From the NCBI RefSeq assembly GCF_003853645.1, contig NZ_QTPO01000021.1, positions 1 through 64,000 on the forward strand: a DNA stretch of 64,000 bases, in the 5' to 3' direction. The notes under the pieces were generated by a model. It worked only from the letters and a program-made list of their open reading frames with translations. It was not told the origin of the DNA and did no database searches. Every line of letters begins with the position of its first letter. Position 1 is the first letter of the stretch. The position numbers were made by a program, and so were the translations under genes. The stretch comes from Burkholderia sp. Bp9143. Lineage in GTDB: Bacteria > Pseudomonadota > Gammaproteobacteria > Burkholderiales > Burkholderiaceae. Below are positions 54,297 to 64,000 of this stretch, in pieces.

Positions 54297-55832
54297 TCAC
54301 GCCGCCTGCGGCAGCCTGAACACGGCGACCGCGTGCCGCAGCGCCCTCGCCTGCTCAGCCAGCGCCTGCGTCGCGGCCGACGCCTGTTCGACCAGCGCCG
54401 CGTTGCGCTGCGTCGCTTCATCCATCTGCGTGACCGCGACGTTCACCTGCTGGATGCCGCCGCTCTGCTCCTGCGATGCGGACGAGATCTCGCCGACGAT
54501 CGACGTGACCCGCTGCACCGCAGCGACGATCTCGTGGATCGATTCGCCCGCGCGGCCGATCAGCACGGCCCCGTCGTCGACCCGCCGCGTCGATTGCTCG
54601 ATCAGCGCCTTGATCTCCTTTGCGGCGGCCGCGCTGCGCTGCGCGAGCGTGCGAACCTCCGATGCGACGACCGCGAAGCCGCGCCCCTGCTCGCCCGCCC
54701 GCGCCGCCTCGACGGCCGCGTTCAGCGCGAGGATGTTGGTCTGGAATGCGATGCCGTCGATGACCGCGATGATCTCGCCGACCTTCGCCGCGCTGGCGGC
54801 AATCCCGCTCATCGTGTCGACCGCGTCCGTCATCACGCCGCCACCCGCGGACGCGATGTCCGACGCGTCCCGTGCCAGCTGCGCCGCGTGCTGCGCGTGC
54901 TCTGCCGACTGGCGCACGATGCCCGTCAGTTCGGTCATGCTGGCTGCGGTTTCCTCGAGCGACGCAGCCTGGGCCTCGGTACGCGACGACAGGTCGTGAT
55001 TGCCCGCTGCGATCTCCGCGCTCGCGGTCGCGACGGCTTCGGCATGCGTACGCACCTCGAGCACGACATCCGACAGGCTCGCCTGCATCGTCTGCAACGC
55101 GCGCAGCAGATCCGCGATCTCGTCGCCGCCGGCCGCGTCGACGTCGCGCGTCAGGTCGCCGCCGGCCACCGCCTGTGCACAGGCAACCGCGCGATCGAGC
55201 GGCCGCAGGATCGCGCGGCTGAACAGGAACGCACCGATCATCGCGATGCCGAGCACGATCAGCATCAGCACGACGCTCGCCGTGGTCGCATGGCTCGCAT
55301 CGCGGCTCGCTTGCGCCGACACGGCAGCGCTCTCGTCGGCGATCGCCTTTGCCGCGCGCTCGAGCAGTTCGGCGGGCGCCCGATCGACACCCGCCACGGC
55401 CGCATCCCCGGCCGTCGGCTCGAAGCCCGCGGCCTTGAATGCGTCGAACCCGCGCCGGTAGCCATCGCCCATCGCCGCATGCGCACGCATGAACTGCTCG
55501 ACGAGCGTACGGCTCGCGCCGGGCGGCAGTTGGTGCACGAGCTGCGCGGCGAGCGTATCGACCGTGCGCTCGCGCGTCTGGAATGCCTGCCAGTACTTGT
55601 CGAGCTTGTCGGGTTGCTTGCCGCGCAGCAGCGTGTCCTTCCATTCCTGGACCTGCAGCTTGAACTGCACGAGCGTCGCCAACACGAGCCGCTCGTCGGC
55701 GACATGGGTCTGCACGTCGTTCGCGAACGTATCGATCGAGTGATTGAGGATGCGGATGCCGTACAGCGCGCCGCAAAACATCAGCAGCAGCGCAACGGCG
55801 AATGCGAGGGGAATCTTGTAGCTCAGCTTCAT
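54297..55832 (-). CDS. Methyl-accepting chemotaxis protein
   Basis: 511 residues: helix 1 (about 8-28), a periplasmic four-helix-type sensor (30-190), helix 2 (190-212), HAMP domain and signalling domain. The invariant hairpin tip '[37 protein letters not shown]' is present, so it binds CheA/CheW. The ligand is not predictable. Start ATG 55832 has AAGG upstream. Convergent with alkB; whether it senses alkanes is only a guess from position. Confidence 0.92.
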   Translation of the reverse strand: MKLSYKIPLAFAVALLLMFCGALYGIRILNHSIDTFANDVQTHVADERLVLATLVQFKLQVQEWKDTLLRGKQPDKLDKYWQAFQTRERTVDTLAAQLVHQLPPGASRTLVEQFMRAHAAMGDGYRRGFDAFKAAGFEPTAGDAAVAGVDRAPAELLERAAKAIADESAAVSAQASRDASHATTASVVLMLIVLGIAMIGAFLFSRAILRPLDRAVACAQAVAGGDLTRDVDAAGGDEIADLLRALQTMQASLSDVVLEVRTHAEAVATASAEIAAGNHDLSSRTEAQAASLEETAASMTELTGIVRQSAEHAQHAAQLARDASDIASAGGGVMTDAVDTMSGIAASAAKVGEIIAVIDGIAFQTNILALNAAVEAARAGEQGRGFAVVASEVRTLAQRSAAAAKEIKALIEQSTRRVDDGAVLIGRAGESIHEIVAAVQRVTSIVGEISSASQEQSGGIQQVNVAVTQMDEATQRNAALVEQASAATQALAEQARALRHAVAVFRLPQAA

Positions 55833-56079
55833 GGGACCTTGAGTCGACGGGAGACGGCGACGACGCAAGAGACGCTTGCCGCCGCCCACTGTTAACGGCG
55901 CGCGAAGCCAAGGCTGAAGCGGGAAAACGGCGGCGGAGACCCGTGGGTCGGCCGCGAAGAAGGTGGCGATTCGGCGACCGTGAGCACCGGGCTGCCGGCA
56001 AGCGAATGCCGGCCGTTGCGTGCGCACTGCCGAACACCGGCATCGACGCAGCAACGTTCACGCACGCGCGACCCAAACG

Positions 56080-56110
56080 AAAAACCCCGTGATCCTTTCG
56101 GATCACGGGG
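56080..56110 (-). terminator. Terminator of tRNA-Ser(CGA)
   Basis: On the minus strand GGATCACGGGG pairs with CCCCGTGATCC through a 4-base loop, followed by TTTTTCG. Confidence 0.85.
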
Positions 56111-56120
56111 CTTCGTATTT

Positions 56121-56211
<91 letters not shown>

Positions 56212-56341
56212 TTCCTTCCTGCTTCATTTCCCGGTTGGTCGTGTCCGGGAAAGAAAAGATTATAGAACGATCTCTTCGGAACTCACAAGCGTTTTCTGCA
56301 AATTTTTTGCGAGTCCTTCGAAGACCGATCGCGGAGCGATC

Positions 56342-57871
<1,530 letters not shown>

Positions 57872-57894
57872 TCACCATCACCCGAGGGAACCCC

Positions 57895-58161
57895 ATGGCC
57901 ATCGAACTGGACAAGGATGTCCGCGACCGCGCGATCGCGTCGTTGCAACGCTATTTCACAGAAAACATGGACGAGCCGATCGGCAACATCCAGGCCGGTG
58001 CACTGCTGCACTTCTTCGTCGAGGAAATCGCGCCGGCGGTCTACAACCTCGCAATCGCCGATGCGCAGGAGCGCCTGCACGCGCGGGTCGCCGAGCTCGA
58101 CATCGAATGCCACGAGGAGCCGTTCGAGTACTGGAAGAAGCAGCCGGGCCGCAAGCGCTGA
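57895..58161 (+). CDS. DUF2164 family protein
   Basis: 88 residues, starting 'MAIELDKDVRDRAIASLQRYF' and containing 'IGNIQAGALLHFFVEEIAPAVYNLAIADAQERL', the DUF2164 pattern. Small soluble helical protein of unknown function. GAGGGAA precedes ATG 57895. Convergent with rarA. Confidence 0.82.
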   Translation: MAIELDKDVRDRAIASLQRYFTENMDEPIGNIQAGALLHFFVEEIAPAVYNLAIADAQERLHARVAELDIECHEEPFEYWKKQPGRKR

Positions 58162-58201
58162 CGCACCCCAAGCAGCACCGGCCGTCGGGCCGCGCGGCCG
58201 G

Positions 58202-59512
58202 TCAGTCCTTCTTGCCGGCCTCGTGGTCGAGCTCGCGCAGCCATGCGAGCTTGTCGGCGATCTTCGATTCGAGCCCGCGCGGCACCGGCTTGTACCAGCG
58301 CGGCTCGCGCATCCCTTCCGGCAGATACGACTCGCCGGCCGCATAGGCGTTCGGCTCGTCGTGTGCGTAGCGATACGCGTGGCCGTAGCCGAGTTCCTTC
58401 ATCAGCTTGGTCGGCGCATTGCGCAGATGCACGGGCACCTCGCGCGACTTGTCCTGCTTCACGAATGCCATCGCCTGGTTGAACGCGTTGTAGCCCGCGT
58501 TGCTCTTCGCCGCGCACGCGAGATAGATCACCGCCTGCCCGAGCGCCAGCTCGCCTTCGGGTGAGCCAAGCCGCTCGTAGGTCTCGGCCGCGTCGTTCGC
58601 CACCTGCAGCGCGCGCGGATCGGCGAGGCCGATGTCTTCCCACGCCATCCGCACGATCCGCCGCGCGAGATATTTCGGATCCGCGCCGCCGTCGATCATC
58701 CTGCAGAACCAGTACAACGCGCCGTCCGGGCTCGAGCCGCGCACCGACTTGTGCAGCGCCGAGATCTGGTCGTAGAAATTGTCGCCGCCCTTGTCGAAAC
58801 GCCGCGCGTTCAACGTCATCGCGCTGCTGACGAATTCGGCATCGATGGTCGTCACCCGGGCGGACGATGCGGCCGTCTGTGCCTGCTCGAGCAGGTTCAG
58901 GAAGCGCCGCGCGTCGCCGTCCGCATAACCGATGAGCGTATCGATCGCCTTGTCGTCGAACGCGAGGCCGTCGAGCGCGATTTCCTGCGCGCGCTTGAGC
59001 AGCTGACGCATCTCGTCGTCGTTCAGTGACTGCAGCACGTATACCTGCGCCCGCGACAGCAACGCCGAGTTGACTTCGAAGCTCGGGTTCTCGGTCGTCG
59101 CGCCGATGAAGGTCACGAGCCCCGACTCGACGAATGGCAGCAGCGCGTCCTGCTGCCCCTTGTTGAAGCGGTGGATCTCGTCGACGAACAGGATCGTGTG
59201 ACGGCCGGTGCGATTCAGCGTGTCCTTCGCCTGCTCCATCGACTCGCGGATGTCCTTCACGCCGCCGAGCACCGCGGACAGCGCGATGAACTCGCAGTCG
59301 AACGCGAGCGCAGTGAGGCGCGCGAGCGTCGTCTTGCCGACGCCGGGCGGTCCCCACAGGATCATCGAATGCGGCTTGCCGGATTCGAACGCGAGCCGCA
59401 GCGGCTTGCCTTCGCCCAGCAGATGCGTCTGGCCGATCACCTCGGCGAGCGTCTTCGGCCGCAGCGCCTCGGCGAGCGGCCGGCGCGGCTCGACTTGAAA
59501 CAGGTCGGACAT
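58202..59512 (-). CDS. rarA: Replication-associated recombination ATPase RarA (MgsA)
   Basis: 436 residues: AAA+ domain with Walker A 'GPPGVGKTT' and Walker B '[19 protein letters not shown]', sensor '[19 protein letters not shown]', and the MgsA-specific C-terminal tetramerisation region ('[15 protein letters not shown]'). Works at stalled replication forks. Order lolA-rarA-serS is usual in proteobacteria. Confidence 0.95.
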   Translation of the reverse strand: MSDLFQVEPRRPLAEALRPKTLAEVIGQTHLLGEGKPLRLAFESGKPHSMILWGPPGVGKTTLARLTALAFDCEFIALSAVLGGVKDIRESMEQAKDTLNRTGRHTILFVDEIHRFNKGQQDALLPFVESGLVTFIGATTENPSFEVNSALLSRAQVYVLQSLNDDEMRQLLKRAQEIALDGLAFDDKAIDTLIGYADGDARRFLNLLEQAQTAASSARVTTIDAEFVSSAMTLNARRFDKGGDNFYDQISALHKSVRGSSPDGALYWFCRMIDGGADPKYLARRIVRMAWEDIGLADPRALQVANDAAETYERLGSPEGELALGQAVIYLACAAKSNAGYNAFNQAMAFVKQDKSREVPVHLRNAPTKLMKELGYGHAYRYAHDEPNAYAAGESYLPEGMREPRWYKPVPRGLESKIADKLAWLRELDHEAGKKD

Positions 59513-59600
59513 GAACCCTCGCTCCAGATCAAACGATGGCGGCCGAACCGGCCGCCGGACCCGACATTATGACAGCCGCGCGACTGCACCGCGGCGCCCG

Positions 59601-59639
59601 GTGCCCGCGCCCAGTGCCCGCGCCCGTTGCCCGCGCCCG
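59601..59639. repeat. Three tandem 13-base repeats
   Basis: GTGCCCGCGCCCA, GTGCCCGCGCCCG and TTGCCCGCGCCCG lie head to tail in the rarA-lolA gap, just past the lolA terminator. Likely slippage-prone, no function seen. Confidence 0.6.
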
Positions 59640-59645
59640 GAAACA

Positions 59646-59677
59646 ACACGGGCCTGCCGTCGCCGGCAGGCCCGTGT
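59646..59677 (-). terminator. Terminator after lolA
   Basis: A 14-bp stem (ACACGGGCCTGCCG paired with its complement, 4-base loop) followed on the minus strand by TGTTTCC, 22 bases past the lolA stop. Confidence 0.75.
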
Positions 59678-59699
59678 CGGGAAAGCGGCGCGGTGCCGG

Positions 59700-60389
59700 T
59701 CAGCCGTTGATCACGTCCGCGCCCTTCGGCACGACGAACTTGAACGCATCACCCTTCAGCGGCGGGTTCGTCTGGATGTTCGTAAAAGTGAGCAGCGTGA
59801 CGTTGCCGAACACGTCGTGCAGTTCCATCGCGGCAAGCGTGCCGTTGCGGAAGCCGATGCCGATCCGCTGGAACTGCGTGTCCTGCGCCTTCGGCAGCAT
59901 CTCGAGCCACTCGATGCCGCCCTTCTCGCCGGCATCGCGCAGCGTGTAGTTCTTGTCGAGATCGTTGCTGCCGAACAGGATCGCGGCCGGGCTCGCGCCC
60001 AGCGCGCCATTCAGCTTGCGCTCGGTGACCTGGTTCAAGTCGCGGTCGTACACGTAGAGCTTGTCGCCGTCGGCCTGCAGCACCTGCTGGTACGGCTTCT
60101 GGTACGTCCAGATGAACTTGCCCGGACGCGAGAATACGAACGTGCCGCTGGAATTGTCGTTGGGCTTCGGCGCGGCCTGCGCAGCGCTCGCGCCCTTGGC
60201 CGGCGCCTTGACGATCTGCTGCGTGAAATCGCCTTTCGCCGAACGCACCTGCGACACGAAGGCCTTCAGTTGTTCGGTGCCGCCCGCGAACGCATGCGTC
60301 GCCGCGAGCATCAGCGATGCGCCGGCGAACGCCGCGCCGAGCCAGCGCCGCGTCGAACGAAGGGAAGGGACGAACGAAAGTTGCTGCAT
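59700..60389 (-). CDS. lolA: Outer-membrane lipoprotein carrier protein LolA
   Basis: 229 residues. A signal peptide (residues ~18-35) precedes the LolA half-barrel: '[19 protein letters not shown]', '[35 protein letters not shown]' and '[25 protein letters not shown]'. It ferries lipoproteins across the periplasm from LolCDE to LolB. ATG 60389 lies 46 bases after ftsK; the two are co-transcribed. Confidence 0.94.
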   Translation of the reverse strand: MQQLSFVPSLRSTRRWLGAAFAGASLMLAATHAFAGGTEQLKAFVSQVRSAKGDFTQQIVKAPAKGASAAQAAPKPNDNSSGTFVFSRPGKFIWTYQKPYQQVLQADGDKLYVYDRDLNQVTERKLNGALGASPAAILFGSNDLDKNYTLRDAGEKGGIEWLEMLPKAQDTQFQRIGIGFRNGTLAAMELHDVFGNVTLLTFTNIQTNPPLKGDAFKFVVPKGADVING

Positions 60390-60435
60390 GATGCGGTTTT
60401 CTCCCTGGGTGGCCGGCGCTGCGGGCGCCGCGGAC

Positions 60436-62745
60436 TCATTCCGCGTCGCGCGCCGGCACAAGAATTTCGCGGTTGCCGCTCGACGACATCGCCGACACGA
60501 GCCCCGACTGTTCCATCTGCTCGAGCAGCCGCGCCGCGCGGTTGTAGCCGATCCGCAGATGGCGCTGCACGAGCGAGATCGACGCGCGGCGATTCTTGAT
60601 GACGATCTCGACCGCCTGGTCGTACAGCGGATCAGACTCGCCGCCGCCTTCGCCGGTTCCCGCGCCGGCCGAACCCTCGTCGCCGTCGGCGGTGCCGCCT
60701 TCGAGCAGCCCTTCGACGTAGTTCGGCTCGCCCTGCTCCTTGAGCTTCTCGACGACGCGATGCACTTCGTCGTCGGCGACGAACGCGCCGTGCACGCGCA
60801 CCGGCAGCCCGGAGCCCGGCGGCAGGTACAGCATGTCGCCCATCCCGAGCAGCGATTCGGCGCCCATCTGGTCGAGAATCGTGCGCGAGTCGATCTTCGA
60901 CGACACCTGGAACGCGATCCGCGTCGGCACGTTCGCCTTGATCAGGCCGGTAATCACGTCGACGGACGGACGCTGCGTCGCGAGGATCAGGTGGATGCCG
61001 GCCGCGCGTGCCTTCTGCGCGATCCGCGCGATCAGTTCCTCGACCTTCTTGCCGACGACCATCATCAGGTCGGCCAACTCGTCGATCACGACGACGATGT
61101 TCGGCAGGCGGCCGAGCGGTTCAGGATCGTCCGGCGTCAGGCTGAACGGATTCGGAATCTTTTCCTCGCGCTTCGCCGCTTCGTCGATCTTGTTGTTGTA
61201 GCCGGCGAGGTTGCGCACGCCGAGCTTGCTCATCAGCTTGTAGCGGCGCTCCATCTCCGCGACCGTCCAGTTCAGCGCATGGCCGGCCTGGCGCATGTCG
61301 GTGACGACCGGGCACAACAGGTGCGGAATGCCTTCGTAGACACTCATTTCGAGCATCTTCGGATCGATCAGGATCAGGCGCACCTGATCCGCGGTGGCCT
61401 TGTACAACAGCGACAGGATCATCGCGTTGATCCCGACCGACTTGCCGGAACCGGTCGTGCCGGCGACCAGCAGGTGCGGCATCTTCGCGAGATCCGCGCA
61501 CACCGGCTTGCCGCCGATGTCCTTGCCGAGGCTCAACGTGAGCGCCGACGACGCGGCCGCATAGACTTCCGAGCCGATGATCTCGGACAGGTGGACCGTC
61601 TGGCGGCGCTGGTTCGGCAGCTCGAGCGCCATGTAGTTCTTGCCGGGGATGGTCTCGACCACGCGGATCGACACGAGCGACAGCGAACGCGCGAGGTCCT
61701 TCGCGAGGTTGACGATCTGGCTGCCCTTCACGCCGGTGGCCGGCTCGATCTCGTAGCGCGTGACGACCGGGCCCGGATACGCGGCGACGACACTCGCCTC
61801 CACGCCGAAGTCCTTCAATTTCTTCTCGATGAGGCGCGACGTGAATTCGAGCGTATCGGCGGAAATCGCTTCCTGCGTCTTCGGGGCGGGATCGAGCAGC
61901 GACACCGGCGGCAGCGTCGAATCGCCCGGCAGGTCGGTAAACAGCGGCACCTGGCGCTCGCGCTCGACGCGCTCGGACTTCGCCGGCGTGACGACCGGCG
62001 GCACGATCGTCACGGGCTCGTGATCCTCGATGCGCACGCGCTCCTCCTCGACCTTTCCTTCGCGGCGCACGGCCGCGGCCTCGCCGAGCTTGCGGTCGCG
62101 CTCGGCCTCACGGCGCAGCTTCGCGACGTTGACGGCGGACAGGATCGCGCCGCCGACGCGCTCGGCGACCGACAGCCACGAGAAGCGGAAATACAGCGAC
62201 AGGCCGATCGCGAGCAGGATCAACAGCAGCAGCGTGCCGCCGGTGAAGCCGAACGCGTGCGACATCGCGCCTGCCACGGCCTCGCCGATCACGCCGCCCG
62301 GCGCACGGGGCAGCTGCACCTTCAGCGACCACATCCGCAGCGCCTCGATGCCGTCGCACGCGAGCACGACGAGCACGAACGCGAAGATCTCGGTGAGCCA
62401 GCCGATCGGCCGCTCGGGTTCGTCGGGAACCGCCTCGTGACGCGTGATGCGCCGGTAGTTGACCGCGATGCGCCGCCCGAGCGGCACGATCAGCCAGTAG
62501 GCCGACAGGCCGAACAGCAGCAGGATGATGTCGGCCGTCCACGCGCCGACGCGGCCGGCCCAGTTCGAGATGTGGTCCACCTGCGCGGCGTGCGTCCAGC
62601 TCGGATCGCGCCGGCTGTAGCTCAACAGGGCCATCACCAGAAAAGCGCAGAGCGCGACCTGGAGAATCCAGCGGATCTCCGTGAGGAGCTTCGACATCCG
62701 GTGCGGCAACGCCTGTGCCTGGGCGGAATAAGGAGCTTTTGCCAT
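60436..62745 (-). CDS. ftsK: DNA translocase FtsK
   Basis: 769 residues: four N-terminal membrane helices (to ~200), a short linker (~70 residues with charged and basic runs, much shorter than E. coli's), and the motor domain with Walker A '[15 protein letters not shown]', Walker B '[14 protein letters not shown]', '[19 protein letters not shown]', and a C-terminal gamma winged helix ('[22 protein letters not shown]'). It pumps chromosomal DNA at the septum and activates XerCD recombination. Confidence 0.96.
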   Translation of the reverse strand: MAKAPYSAQAQALPHRMSKLLTEIRWILQVALCAFLVMALLSYSRRDPSWTHAAQVDHISNWAGRVGAWTADIILLLFGLSAYWLIVPLGRRIAVNYRRITRHEAVPDEPERPIGWLTEIFAFVLVVLACDGIEALRMWSLKVQLPRAPGGVIGEAVAGAMSHAFGFTGGTLLLLILLAIGLSLYFRFSWLSVAERVGGAILSAVNVAKLRREAERDRKLGEAAAVRREGKVEEERVRIEDHEPVTIVPPVVTPAKSERVERERQVPLFTDLPGDSTLPPVSLLDPAPKTQEAISADTLEFTSRLIEKKLKDFGVEASVVAAYPGPVVTRYEIEPATGVKGSQIVNLAKDLARSLSLVSIRVVETIPGKNYMALELPNQRRQTVHLSEIIGSEVYAAASSALTLSLGKDIGGKPVCADLAKMPHLLVAGTTGSGKSVGINAMILSLLYKATADQVRLILIDPKMLEMSVYEGIPHLLCPVVTDMRQAGHALNWTVAEMERRYKLMSKLGVRNLAGYNNKIDEAAKREEKIPNPFSLTPDDPEPLGRLPNIVVVIDELADLMMVVGKKVEELIARIAQKARAAGIHLILATQRPSVDVITGLIKANVPTRIAFQVSSKIDSRTILDQMGAESLLGMGDMLYLPPGSGLPVRVHGAFVADDEVHRVVEKLKEQGEPNYVEGLLEGGTADGDEGSAGAGTGEGGGESDPLYDQAVEIVIKNRRASISLVQRHLRIGYNRAARLLEQMEQSGLVSAMSSSGNREILVPARDAE

Positions 62746-62931
62746 GAATCCGTATAAAGAGGACGGGCCGCGCGCCCGCCTGTCGTTCGATCCCGCTTAT
62801 TGTAAACGCTGCACCGGGGCGTCAAGTGTAAATGACGGTTACATAACAGGGCCGGGGCGCCTGAAGCGGACGCCGGGCAACGCTATCGCGACGATTGAAA
62901 CTCTCGTTCGGCAGCGCAGCAACGGGACCTT

Positions 62932-62937
62932 TATAAT
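62932..62937 (+). promoter_or_regulatory. -10 box (TATAAT) upstream of trxB
   Basis: A perfect TATAAT about 100 bases before trxB in the gap to the divergent ftsK. The -35 region (about 62909-62914) is poor. Confidence 0.45.
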
Positions 62938-62947
62938 GCGCGTCTGA

Positions 62948-63997
<1,050 letters not shown>

Positions 63998-64000
63998 GCG

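Noticed and set aside
60061..62757. Plus-strand open frame of nearly 900 codons opposite ftsK and lolA
   Set aside because: The minus-strand frames encode unmistakable LolA and FtsK; the antisense product has no recognisable domain.

Overview
The window is a 64 kb stretch of a high-GC beta-proteobacterial chromosome. Gene content and order fit a main chromosome of Burkholderia, most likely the B. cepacia complex: the spoT-rpoZ-gmk-yicC / rph-rdgB-hemW block, the minCDE operon, trxB / ftsK-lolA-rarA-serS, an OpcP-type porin, a TMEM165/GDT1-type transporter behind a manganese riboswitch, and many genes with strong GC3 codon use. This species call is inference from gene content, not from a marker-gene comparison. 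No insertion sequence, prophage, integrase or CRISPR array was seen, so the window is mostly core and soft-core genome.

Layout. 1-3.9 kb: tail of a formate dehydrogenase delta subunit, an aromatic-ring-type FAD monooxygenase and a divergent TPR/glycosyltransferase-fold protein. 3.9-10.6 kb: a citrate/tricarballylate-type MFS carrier, a DUF2968 protein with a PuuD-like amidotransferase, a GntR regulator with an amidase, and dsbB. 11-15 kb: a purine-salvage/catabolism run (xdhC, an adenine-deaminase-type deaminase, guaD) with two small overlapping ORFs. 15-21 kb: Mn riboswitch plus GDT1-type exporter, a DUF4136 lipoprotein, pepN, fbp and tRNA-Thr(CGU). 21-24.7 kb: LuxR-type regulator, FAD monooxygenase, DUF2783 protein and a GlsB/YeaQ membrane protein. 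24.7-29.4 kb: a four-gene minus-strand operon (DUF2946, TonB-dependent receptor, Cys-rich sialidase-fold propeller protein, periplasmic thioredoxin). I regard this as the best candidate for an uncharacterised system, probably handling a metal or metallophore.

29.5-35.4 kb: small hypothetical proteins, secreted chorismate mutase, an exonuclease/GIY-YIG fusion, cspA, a candidate small RNA, a porin, greB and twin tRNA-Arg(ACG) genes. 35.5-42.8 kb: stringent-response and nucleotide/RNA housekeeping genes, then tRNA-Ser(UGA). 42.9-49.7 kb: secreted and lipoprotein hypotheticals, a TonB-C-domain lipoprotein, a second MFS carrier, a heptosyltransferase, a ClC channel, a 36-residue lipoprotein and a YXWGXW-type protein. 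49.8-64 kb: minCDE, a GNAT enzyme, alkane monooxygenase alkB, a chemoreceptor, tRNA-Ser(CGA), serS, a DUF2164 protein, rarA, lolA, ftsK and trxB.

Reading notes. Starts were chosen from family length, start codon and Shine-Dalgarno match. Long open frames antisense to real genes are common here because of the GC content and were left out. Functional calls rest on family recognition by eye; no database search was run.
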